Source: Sphingosinicella terrae (GTDB lineage: Bacteria > Pseudomonadota > Alphaproteobacteria > Sphingomonadales > Sphingomonadaceae). From it: DNA of 64,000 bases. A model generated the notes under the pieces. It was not told where the DNA came from. It saw nothing but the letters and a program-made list of their open reading frames with translations, and searched no databases. Position 1 is the stretch's first letter, and each line of letters starts with the position of its first letter. A program made the translations under genes and the position numbers. Where the stretch lies: NCBI RefSeq assembly GCF_003347635.1, contig NZ_QDFY01000005.1:1-64000 (forward strand). Reading direction: 5' to 3'. Of the stretch, positions 54,271-61,790 are shown in pieces.

Positions 54271-54849
54271 TTACGCGTTCTTATCGGCTGCCGGCTTCTT
54301 TGTCGAAGCCTTCTTCTTCGGCGCGGCCGGCGTGTCGGTCTGCTCGCTCGCGGTCCCTTCGGCCTTGGCGGGCGTCTCGGCCTTCGCTTCCTTCGGCGCG
54401 GTCTCCTTGCGGGCCTTCTTCGGCGCCGGCGTGTCGGTCATCGCGCTCTCGGCGCCCTCGACCTTGGCCGGGCCTTCGGACGGCTGCGGCGCGGATTCGG
54501 CCTTCTTGGCCGGCTTCTCGGCGGCGGCCTTCTTCGGCGCCGCGGCCTTCTCGTCGCCGATGCCGACGATCCGGAGGATCGTGTGCTGCTGGCGGTGGCC
54601 ACGCTTGCGGCGGTAATTGTGGCGGCGCTTCTTCTTGAAGACCGTCACCTTCTCGCCCTTGGCCTGCGCGATGATCTCCGCCGAGACGGTGAGGCCGTCG
54701 GTCGACTTCAGCTCGCCGCCGTCGCCGGCCAGCAGGACGTCGCCCAGCGTGATGGTATCGCCCGCCTCTCCGGCGAGCTTCTCGACGACGATCTTGTCTC
54801 CGGCGGCGACGCGATACTGCTTGCCGCCCGTGCGCACGATTGCGAACAT
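54271..54849 (-). CDS. rplU: Large ribosomal subunit protein bL21 with long Ala/Lys/Pro tail
   Basis: A 192-residue protein. Residues 1-100 are a standard L21 ([39 protein letters not shown]). About 90 more residues follow, almost wholly Ala, Lys, Pro, Glu and Thr ([18 protein letters not shown]), roughly doubling the canonical length. Such tails occur in alphaproteobacterial L21 and are probably disordered and RNA- or protein-contacting. ATG 54849 is used because the core starts there. Confidence 0.96.
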   Translation of the reverse strand: MFAIVRTGGKQYRVAAGDKIVVEKLAGEAGDTITLGDVLLAGDGGELKSTDGLTVSAEIIAQAKGEKVTVFKKKRRHNYRRKRGHRQQHTILRIVGIGDEKAAAPKKAAAEKPAKKAESAPQPSEGPAKVEGAESAMTDTPAPKKARKETAPKEAKAETPAKAEGTASEQTDTPAAPKKKASTKKPAADKNA

Positions 54850-54997
54850 GGCTTTCCCAGACACCTTCAATAACTTGACCGCGCAAGCCCAGGGCTGCGC
54901 GGGGACGCTGGCTGCTACATAGGGAGGCGCCGCCTGTCAACCAAGGGAGGGCCGTCCGGGGGAAAAGTCCGGACCGGCGGCGGCGCCGCCCGACGTC

Positions 54998-55384
54998 TCA
55001 GTGGCAGCGCTCCGGCCGCAGCCGGTAGCGGCCGCCGGCGAAATCCTCGAACATGCCGCTGATCGCCGGATGGTCGATCGGCTCGCCGAGCGTGTCGGGC
55101 ACCAGATTCTGCTGGCTGACATAGGCGATGTAGCTCGACTCGCCGTTCTCGGCGAGGAGGTGGTAGAAAGGCTGGTCCTTGGGCGGCCGGACGTCCTCTG
55201 GGATCGCCTGATACCATTCCTCGCTATTGGCGAAGACCGGATCGATGTCGAAGACGACGCCGCGGAAGTCGAACAGGCGATGGCGGACGAGCTCGCCGAT
55301 CGAGAAGGAGGCGTGCGCGACCGGCGGCGCCTTGACCGGACCGGGATTGCCGTTGGCGGCGTTATGGTTGCGGGAAGGACTCAT
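54998..55384 (-). CDS. hspQ: Heat shock protein HspQ (YccV-like)
   Basis: A 128-residue protein whose core (ASFSIGELVRHRLFDFRGVVFDIDPVF, EEWYQAIPE, QPFYHLLAE, YIAYVSQQNL) matches HspQ, which binds hemimethylated oriC DNA in E. coli and modulates Lon proteolysis. The N-terminal ~25 residues are extra relative to the E. coli protein; a start nearer the core is possible. Confidence 0.9.
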   Translation of the reverse strand: MSPSRNHNAANGNPGPVKAPPVAHASFSIGELVRHRLFDFRGVVFDIDPVFANSEEWYQAIPEDVRPPKDQPFYHLLAENGESSYIAYVSQQNLVPDTLGEPIDHPAISGMFEDFAGGRYRLRPERCH

Positions 55385-55520
55385 GTGCCCCACATGTAGG
55401 CCTCCGCACGCCGACCGACAAGCGAGGGCATCCGCCTGCTTGGCAAGGCCGAATCCATGAGCTAAGGCGCGCGGCTCATCGACCGGCCCCTCCTGGCGAG
55501 GGGCCCGCTGACCAAGCAGC

Positions 55521-55610
<90 letters not shown>

Positions 55611-55790
55611 CTTGTGCGCCGCCAGCCATGCCGAGTCCCGCAAACGCTGCCGCCCCCGGCCGCTAGCTCGCTTCGGTCGAGATCTGCCGATTCATCGACG
55701 ACTGGATCGCCGGTTCCGATTGCGCTCTGGAAAGCGCCTCCGGCGACTGCTACAAACGTAGCACGAACATCCGGTGGGAGGGTAAAGGCG

Positions 55791-56906
55791 ATGGTCCGCC
55801 TGATCGTGCTCGTGGCATTGCTCTTGTCGGTGAGCACGCCTGCGTCGGCGCAAGCCGGCGGCGCGCAGCCGGACGAGGCGGAACGGCTGGACGTGGCCCA
55901 CAATGGGATCGCCGCGCGCTATTACGTGCCTGTCGATCGCCCGCCCGGAGTCGCGGTGCTGCTGCTGGGAGGGTCCGACTGCGGCTATCCCTCCGCTCGT
56001 GCAGCCCGTGACCTCGCCGGCGCCGGCTATGCGGTCCTTGCGCTTGCTTATTGCAGCGGTTTCAATGGTCCGATCGAAGGGCTGCCCGCTAGCCTCGCGA
56101 ACATCCCTCTCGAATATGTGGATCGCGGGTTCGATTGGCTGCGCGGCCGGATCGGCAGCGGCATCCCCATCGTCATGATCGGCGAGTCACGAGGGGCCGA
56201 GCTGGCATTGTTCTATGCGGCCACTCGATCGGACGTGGACGGAGTGATCGCCTTTTCTCCGTCGTCCCTGCTCTGGGGCGCCGTCGGAGATGCGACCGGA
56301 ACCGTCCCGGCCTGGACCCGCGACGGAATTCCCTTGCCGCGTGTCACCCGTCCGCTCGGGGCGGCGGCCGGGCCCCAGCCATTTCAGGCGATACTCGACG
56401 AGCCTGAACTGGTCCGCGCGGCGGCGATCCCCGTGGAGCGGATCGCGGGACCGATCCTGCTGGTCTCGAGCCGAGCGGACAATATTTGGCCTGCCGCAAG
56501 GATGGCCGATCAGATCGAGCAACGCCTCCGCCGGAACGGCTTTCGCCACGCTCTTTCGAACCTGCAGTTCGACGACGCCAGCCACCTGCTCATGGGCCCG
56601 GGCCCGGGACGGGTGACGTTCCGGCACGGTGACTTCAGCATCCATTTCGGGGGCAGCGAGCAAGGCACGCTTGCCGCCCGAACCTCCGCCTGGGAAGCGG
56701 CCAAGACCTTCCTCGAACATCTTGATCGAGGAGACCGGGTTCCGGCGGGCTCCGGTGACACCGCGGGTTCCCGTAATTTCGGGGACGCAATACTAAACTC
56801 CCGTGCCGCCGGTGCCTATGCCGCCAGCCGTAGTTGCGGGGACACAATACTCAATTCGCCTCAGCGGCATCCGCTCTCGGCTTCGGTCCGGGCTTGGCGG
56901 GCCTGA
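55791..56906 (+). CDS. Secreted acyl-thioester hydrolase-like alpha/beta hydrolase (BAAT C-terminal type)
   Basis: A 371-residue alpha/beta hydrolase with signal peptide (RLIVLVALLLSVSTPASAQA). GVAVLLLGGSDCGYPSARA, nucleophile elbow MIGESRGAELAL and SSRADNIWPAARMADQI resemble the BAAT/acyl-CoA thioester hydrolase C-terminal family. GGAGG precedes the ATG. The last ~45 residues after FLEHLDRGDRV are unusual: they are encoded by mobile repeats (56781-56857) and overlap the 3' end of the RAYT gene on the other strand. The native end was probably replaced by insertion of the island. Substrate unknown. Confidence 0.85.
   Translation: MVRLIVLVALLLSVSTPASAQAGGAQPDEAERLDVAHNGIAARYYVPVDRPPGVAVLLLGGSDCGYPSARAARDLAGAGYAVLALAYCSGFNGPIEGLPASLANIPLEYVDRGFDWLRGRIGSGIPIVMIGESRGAELALFYAATRSDVDGVIAFSPSSLLWGAVGDATGTVPAWTRDGIPLPRVTRPLGAAAGPQPFQAILDEPELVRAAAIPVERIAGPILLVSSRADNIWPAARMADQIEQRLRRNGFRHALSNLQFDDASHLLMGPGPGRVTFRHGDFSIHFGGSEQGTLAARTSAWEAAKTFLEHLDRGDRVPAGSGDTAGSRNFGDAILNSRAAGAYAASRSCGDTILNSPQRHPLSASVRAWRA
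56781..56830 (+). repeat. Left direct repeat of the RAYT/DUF4272 island
   Basis: GGGGACGCAATACTAAACTCCC followed by a stretch ending CTATGCCGCCAGCCG. The same order recurs at 58808-58861 with few substitutions and a 4-base gap. The second part equals the last codons of treA (RLAA-stop, read on the minus strand), so this copy looks like a duplicated treA end. Confidence 0.75.
56838..56857. repeat. RAYT-associated terminal repeat, left
   Basis: GGGGACACAATACTCAATTC. Its complement occurs at 57595-57614 on the other side of the RAYT gene, with one inserted or shifted position. The RAYT stop codon (56851-56853) falls inside it. Confidence 0.75.
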
Positions 56907-57561
56907 GCCTTCGCCCGAGCGCCGCCTCCTGGGCTTCGATCCATGCCTCGGTGCCGAGAGGGCGGCCGGTGCGCAGCCGCGCCTCGATCGCCTCGGCCAG
57001 TTCCTCTCCCTCCTCGCGAACGTCGCTCGCCTCCAGGCCGTGGCGCAGCATCGCACGCCAGTTCGGCACACGCGCCTTCAAGGCGCCGACATCGGTCAGC
57101 GGATCCTGCCCGGCCCGCCGGCCCACCACATGGCTGCGCGCGCTCGACCACGGCCAGTCCTCGGCCCGCTCGACCATCCCGGCGGCGACAGGGTTGCGCT
57201 CGACATAGCGCACCGCCACCATCAGATGCGCGTCGTCCATCGGATAGCTGGCGAAGCGGCCCTGGAAGAGGAAGCCGCGCCAGCCCTCGCGGAAATTGAC
57301 GTGGCGGGTGTAGCGCCGGTGCGCCTCGGCGAGAGCGCCACGCAGCCCCTCCGCGCTCTCCGGCACCAGGATCAGGTGGACGTGATTGTCCATCAGGCAC
57401 CAGGCGAGGCAGCGAACACCGGCACCGGCGCAGCCGTCGCGCAGCAGCGCGAGGTAGAGCTTGCGGTCGTCGTCGCCGAAGAAGATCGGCAACCGCCGAT
57501 TGCCCCGCTGCGTCACATGATGCGCAGCGCCGGGAACCACGATGCGGGCGAGGCGGGCCAT
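56851..57561 (-). CDS. REP-associated tyrosine transposase (RAYT, Y1/IS200-like)
   Basis: A 236-residue transposase. ARIVVPGAAHHVTQRGNRR is the characteristic start, and CLMDNHVHLILVP holds the HUH metal motif (His-Val-His). RRYTRHVNFREGWRGFLFQGRF follows, with Tyr and the conserved WxxxFxGRF-like block, then YVERNPVAAGMV. The C-terminus (about 60 residues) is basic and helical. RAYTs act on REP-like hairpins. Terminal repeats flank it in inverted orientation (56838-56857 and 57595-57614), so it appears to form a unit with its own recognition sequences. Confidence 0.93.
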   Translation of the reverse strand: MARLARIVVPGAAHHVTQRGNRRLPIFFGDDDRKLYLALLRDGCAGAGVRCLAWCLMDNHVHLILVPESAEGLRGALAEAHRRYTRHVNFREGWRGFLFQGRFASYPMDDAHLMVAVRYVERNPVAAGMVERAEDWPWSSARSHVVGRRAGQDPLTDVGALKARVPNWRAMLRHGLEASDVREEGEELAEAIEARLRTGRPLGTEAWIEAQEAALGRRLRPAKPGPKPRADAAEAN

Positions 57562-57594
57562 GGCCTGTAATATAGCGGGAGGAGGAGCCGCGGG

Positions 57595-57650
57595 CAATTC
57601 AGTATTGTGTCCCCGGAACTGTGTCCCCCGGAACTCTGTGTCCCCGCAAC
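57595..57650. repeat. RAYT-associated terminal repeat, right, with tandem GTGTCCCC
   Basis: CAATTCAGTATTGTGTCCCC at 57595-57614 is the inverted partner of the left repeat. It is followed by two further GTGTCCCC copies (57621-57628 and 57638-57645), each preceded by GGAACT or GGAACTCT, giving a short tandem array. Confidence 0.75.
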
Positions 57651-57850
57651 TCTTCGCGGACCTTGCTCGCATGTTTGACTCGGAGCTGAACGCTGCGTGC
57701 TTAGCCATATGTCCTCGGGGCGGAGTTTGCTCAATCCGCCGGGAACTGTCTGGCACCACCCCGTCGAGAACCCGAACGTTATGCGGCTTCTCCGCTCGAC
57801 TGAGCACACGAATCCGCTAACACAGCCGACGCTGCATCCGAAGGGGATCG

Positions 57851-58489
57851 GTGGTTTTGGAACATACTATGGAAACTAATGCATTCAGGTCGAAATCCCG
57901 CGCGCGACTGGCGAAGGCAGGCGTGGACATTCCCGCGACGTTGCCGATGATTGACGACTTCTCAGTGCGTCCCAAGGCTGAGATTTTGGATCGCATCGCG
58001 TGTTTGAATGCTGTTGCCGCAGTCGCCCACGCCTTCGATAAAAACAAGGCGTTGGCATGGATTTCGCACGAGGGAATACTCGAAAGTCTCACTGACGATG
58101 AGCTCTCTTTCCTGGATTCTGGCGCGGGCAACGTAGATGAGTTCAAGGTTCAAGTGGAAGGGATGTGGGCATTGGCCTGGCTCGTCGGCGTCGTCCCCAA
58201 TTTCGACTTCTGGCGAGGGTGCGATCAACGCTTTGTAACAATGCTTCCCGATCTCAGAACGGCTGAAAGCAGTTCCAACTTCCGCGCTCGCGCGAATGTT
58301 CGAAATGAGGTGGAGATCGGGTCCGAAGTCGACCTCGCTTACTGCCTGCACTGGGCGTTGCGGGACGCCGATATCAAGGGTGAGAACCCGCCTAAGGGCA
58401 TCACTCCGTTTGTTGTTGTAGAACGCCGTAGGGCCCTTGAATGGGCAGTCGGTAACGCGGCTTGGAACGAAGTGTCGCTCGACACATAA
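57851..58489 (+). CDS. DUF4272-like hypothetical protein
   Basis: A 212-residue soluble protein. RSKSRARLAKAGVDIPATLPMIDD, KAEILDRIACLNAVAAVAHAFD and EGMWALAWLVGVVPNFDFW follow the DUF4272 pattern, a family with no known function that is scattered among bacteria. GTG 57851 has AGGGGA just upstream; ATG 57869 is the alternative. Its base composition is visibly less GC-rich than the flanking genes, and it lies between RAYT-type repeats, so it was probably acquired with the island. Confidence 0.78.
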   Translation: MVLEHTMETNAFRSKSRARLAKAGVDIPATLPMIDDFSVRPKAEILDRIACLNAVAAVAHAFDKNKALAWISHEGILESLTDDELSFLDSGAGNVDEFKVQVEGMWALAWLVGVVPNFDFWRGCDQRFVTMLPDLRTAESSSNFRARANVRNEVEIGSEVDLAYCLHWALRDADIKGENPPKGITPFVVVERRRALEWAVGNAAWNEVSLDT

Positions 58490-58663
58490 TCCTCTATCGC
58501 CGCAGAGAGTGCAGGGGCTCGATCCGCCGGCCTTTAGACGAGGACCGAGGTCAACGGTACCCGCGTCTATCGCCGCTCGGATCTTATTGATCCTGGTGCC
58601 ATTTATTCCCTTGGCCGATCCAATCTACAGCGCATAGGAGCAGGGACTCGCGCCGCTTCGTGA

Positions 58664-58704
58664 GTTCCGGGGCCAAATACTTCCGGGGCCACAATACTTA
58701 ATTG
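58664..58704. repeat. RAYT-type repeats 3' of the DUF4272 gene
   Basis: Two partial copies in tandem: TTCCGGGGCCAAATACTT at 58665-58682 and TTCCGGGGCCACAATACTTA at 58681-58700, followed by ATTG. The 58490-58807 stretch otherwise shows no convincing gene. Confidence 0.65.
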
Positions 58705-58807
58705 TCGTCGTTCCCGCTCCTGCGATGTAACTGGCCATGGCTCGGCTCCCCCGCATCGTGAAATTTCGGTTCCACTTCACCAGAAGTCACGGGGACATCA
58801 AGAGTCC

Positions 58808-58861
58808 CGGGACACAATACTAAACTCCCATGCCAATGCCCGGTGACTACGCCGCCAGCCG
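58808..58861 (+). repeat. Right direct repeat of the RAYT/DUF4272 island
   Basis: CGGGACACAATACTAAACTCCC and the following bases to CTACGCCGCCAGCCG repeat the left copy at 56781-56830. The last part includes the treA stop and final codons. The two copies bracket about 1.98 kb. Confidence 0.75.
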
Positions 58862-60553
58862 GTCGGGCACCATGCAGGCTTCAGCGTCGACGTTCGCCGA
58901 TCCGTCGGCCGGAAGAACGCCCGCCCCGAACCGCCGCACCAGCGCCACCGTCACCCCGTTCGTCCAGCCGAAGCCGTCCTGCAGCGGATATTCGCCGCCA
59001 CCGCCGGGCCGGCGCTCGGCGACGTCATATTTCTCGAGCAGCCTTCCGCTCTCGCGGTAGGTGCGGCCGACGGTGGCGAGCCAGCGGCGGGCAATCTCCT
59101 CGGCGAGCGCGGTCTCGCCATAGGCGCCGAGCCCTTCGACCGCGATCCACTGGAGCGGCGCCCAGCCGTTCGGCGCGTCCCATTGCTCGCTTGTGGTCTG
59201 GTCGGTCGTGGCCAGCCCTCCCTGGACCAGCAGTCGTTCGCGGATCGTCCGGGCGGTCCGGGCCGCCTGCCGCGGCGTCGCGACGCCGGTGAAGAGCGGA
59301 TAGAGCGACGCGGCGCTGATATTGCCGACCAGGGCGCCCCGCCGCCAGTCGAGGTCGTCGAACAGGCCGTTCGCCTCGTTCCACAGATAGCCCGTCATCG
59401 CCGCTCGCCGCGCCTCGGCCTTGGCGGCGAAGGCTTGCGCGCAAGCCGCGTCGCCGGCGCGGCCGCAGCCCGCGGCGATCGCCTGTTCGAGGCCATGGAG
59501 GAGCGCGTTGAGGTCCGGCGGCACGATCGACGTCGTCCGGATCGTCGCCAGCTCGCGGCGGTCGGCGAGCCAGCGCGAGCTGAAGTCCCAGCCGCTCTCG
59601 GCCGCCGCGCGCAGGTCGCGATAGACCTCCGCCGCCGGCCGGTAGGCGCGCGCGGCCGTCCCGACGTCGGCCGCATAGGATTCGTCGCGCGGCACGTCGC
59701 GCGCGTCGTAATAACGGTTGAGGATGGCGCCGTTTGGCAGGGCGACGACGCGCAGCCGTGCCTCGCCGGGTCGCAGCCCGTCAGCGCCGTCCATCCAGAA
59801 TTCATGCTCGCGGCGAAGGGCGCCCAGATATTCGGCGAAGGCGCGGGGCGGATCGTCAGGCGCGAGCTGCTCGACCATCTTGAAGAAGAAGGGCGGCTGC
59901 GACCGGCTGAGATAGTAAGTGCGATTGCCGTTGGGCACATGGCCGTAGGTGCGGATCAAATAAGCGAAATTGTCGACCATCGCGCGCCGCAGATCGGCCT
60001 CGGCGTGTCCGAAGCCCAGCATCGTGAAATAGGAATCCCAGTAATAGACCTCGCGGAAGCGCCCGCCCGGCACGACGAAGCGGCGAGGGAGGGGCAGCAG
60101 CGACGAACGCGGCGGCGGCGCGGCGGCCTCGCGGGTCAGGAGCGGCCACAGCCCGTTTATGTGCCGGCACAGGGGCAGGCCGGGCGGCGGCGCGGCGCCG
60201 GCGCCGGTGCGCGGCAGCTCGAAATGACGATCGACGAAGCTTCGCAGCGCGGCACCGGTCGGTCGCTCCAGGCGATAGGCGCGAACGATGTCCTGCGCGT
60301 CGCCGAGCGGACGGGCATCCGCCCAATCCTTGCCGTCCTCGAACTGTCCGGACAAGGCGACGTCGCTGAACAGCTCGCCGAGCAGGAGCGAAGGGGGCGT
60401 GGCCTGCGCGGACAGGTTCGCCGCGGCGGCCGCCGGCTGGGCCGGAATCGGCCGGACGCCGGTGCAGCCCGCCGCGAGCAGCGCGAATGCCGCCGCCCAG
60501 CCCAGCGCGATCGTTCGCGCCCAGTCGAGGATCCTCGGCGAGACCGGCTGCAT
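58847..60553 (-). CDS. treA: Periplasmic trehalase (GH37), probable lipoprotein
   Basis: A 568-residue trehalase splitting trehalose into two glucoses. Both GH37 signatures are intact: PGGRFREVYYWDSYF and QWDAPNGWAPLQW; the Glu-rich region GGGGEYPLQDGFGWTNGV near the end is also typical. The N-terminus ALGWAAAFALLAAGC has a lipobox, so it may be membrane-anchored in the periplasm. Start at ATG 60553. Its 3' end abuts the right direct repeat. Confidence 0.93.
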   Translation of the reverse strand: MQPVSPRILDWARTIALGWAAAFALLAAGCTGVRPIPAQPAAAAANLSAQATPPSLLLGELFSDVALSGQFEDGKDWADARPLGDAQDIVRAYRLERPTGAALRSFVDRHFELPRTGAGAAPPPGLPLCRHINGLWPLLTREAAAPPPRSSLLPLPRRFVVPGGRFREVYYWDSYFTMLGFGHAEADLRRAMVDNFAYLIRTYGHVPNGNRTYYLSRSQPPFFFKMVEQLAPDDPPRAFAEYLGALRREHEFWMDGADGLRPGEARLRVVALPNGAILNRYYDARDVPRDESYAADVGTAARAYRPAAEVYRDLRAAAESGWDFSSRWLADRRELATIRTTSIVPPDLNALLHGLEQAIAAGCGRAGDAACAQAFAAKAEARRAAMTGYLWNEANGLFDDLDWRRGALVGNISAASLYPLFTGVATPRQAARTARTIRERLLVQGGLATTDQTTSEQWDAPNGWAPLQWIAVEGLGAYGETALAEEIARRWLATVGRTYRESGRLLEKYDVAERRPGGGGEYPLQDGFGWTNGVTVALVRRFGAGVLPADGSANVDAEACMVPDRLAA

Positions 60554-60576
60554 GGCCCTGAAACGAGGCGCCGGCG

Positions 60577-60981
60577 CTAAAGGTGCCGCGTTTCCTCGGG
60601 GACGTTCCACCAATTGTCGTTGCGGCCGTCCTGGTAGAGGATCGGCAGCGCGGCCAGCTCGGCCTGGCCGAGATCGTCCAGGGTCGCGACCTGGATCGAG
60701 ACGAAGGCGCCGCCGAGCGCCTCGACCTCCCCTTCGCCGAAGACGTGGACTCCGCAGCGGCTGCAGAATCGATGATGCCCGGAAAAGGTGCCGAACTGAT
60801 AGTCGGACAGGCTGTTGGCGCCGGAGACGAGGCGGAAATCCTCGGGCTTGGCGAGCGTCCCCCAGCTCCGGTCCTTCGAGCAGAAGGAGCAGTTGCAGCG
60901 GCTGGTCCCCGCGTCCAGGTCGACATCGACTTCGAAGCGGACGGCGCCGCAATGGCAGCTTCCCTGATGGGTCTTCTTCAT
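60577..60981 (-). CDS. GFA (CENP-V-type) zinc protein
   Basis: A 134-residue GFA-family protein with HQGSCHCGAVRFEV, SRCNCSFCSKD and FCSRCGVHVFG zinc Cys clusters. GGAGG precedes ATG 60981. It is divergent from a WYL regulator with a 65-base spacer and is probably its target. Glutathione or aldehyde handling is the usual guess. Confidence 0.9.
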   Translation of the reverse strand: MKKTHQGSCHCGAVRFEVDVDLDAGTSRCNCSFCSKDRSWGTLAKPEDFRLVSGANSLSDYQFGTFSGHHRFCSRCGVHVFGEGEVEALGGAFVSIQVATLDDLGQAELAALPILYQDGRNDNWWNVPEETRHL

Positions 60982-61046
60982 CGTGATTTCCTCCGTTGCG
61001 GGCACCTCCTAGCGCAAGCCTGTTGCCACCCTGCTGTCAGCATGGA

Positions 61047-61757
61047 ATGTCCCTGACGATGCGTCGCGCCGACCGCCTCTTCCAGATCATCCAGATCCTG
61101 CGCCGCGCCTCGGGCCCTGTGACGGCGGAGCAGATCGCGCTCGAGCTGGAGACCTCGAGGCGCTCGGTCTATCGCGACGTCGCCGCGCTCATCGGCCAAC
61201 GTGTTCCGGTCAGGGGCGAGGCAGGCATCGGATACGTGCTCGACGGGGGCTTCGATCTGCCGCCGCTGATGCTGACCACCGACGAGGTCGAGGCGGCCGT
61301 GCTCGGCGCGCAATGGGTGGCCGGCCACGGCGAGCCGGCGCTTGCCCGCGCCGCCCGCGACCTGATCGCCAAGATCGCCGCCACCGTTCCCGAGCGGCTG
61401 CGGCCGCTGATCGAGGACGGCGCCGCGCGCACGGCGCCGGGCTGGAACATCCCGCCTGACGGCCTCGACGTCGCCCGCGCCCGCGCCTGGGCGCGGCAGG
61501 GGCGCAAGATCCGGATCGTCTATGCCGATCGCGAGGCGCGTGAATCGACCCGCATCGTCTGGCCGGTCGCCATCGGCTATTCCGACGCGGCGCGGGCGCT
61601 GATCGGGTGGTGCGAGCTCAGGCGGGATTTCCGCAGCTTCAGGGTCGATCGGGTGCTCAGGGCGGACTTCCTCGACGATCGGTTTCCCGACCGGCCGGCA
61701 TCGCTCCGGCGCCGCTGGCTGGCACGGATCGAGGCGCGCCACGACGACCCGGCGTGA
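61047..61757 (+). CDS. WYL-domain (YafY/DeoR-like) transcriptional regulator
   Basis: About 236 residues. The N-terminal HTH_11 is ADRLFQIIQILRRASGPVTAEQIA, then SRRSVYRDVAALI; the WYL domain follows (IRIVYADREARESTRIVWPVAIGY, IGWCELRRDFRSFRVDRV). Start ATG 61047, or ATG 61059. The divergent spacer holds TGCTGTCAGCA (61032-61042), a possible operator. Such regulators often sit beside small zinc or glyoxalase-type genes they control. Confidence 0.9.
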   Translation: MSLTMRRADRLFQIIQILRRASGPVTAEQIALELETSRRSVYRDVAALIGQRVPVRGEAGIGYVLDGGFDLPPLMLTTDEVEAAVLGAQWVAGHGEPALARAARDLIAKIAATVPERLRPLIEDGAARTAPGWNIPPDGLDVARARAWARQGRKIRIVYADREARESTRIVWPVAIGYSDAARALIGWCELRRDFRSFRVDRVLRADFLDDRFPDRPASLRRRWLARIEARHDDPA

Positions 61758-61790
61758 TTCTCCGAGGCGTGGTTCAAGGCGTCCCTCGCC

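Noticed and set aside
58437-58637. Possible 66-residue protein downstream of the DUF4272 gene
   Set aside because: It overlaps the end of that gene, lacks a ribosome site and has no coherent motif.
61032-61042. TGCTGTCAGCA as a proven WYL-regulator operator
   Set aside because: It is short and only suggestive; kept as a note with the regulator rather than as a separate feature.
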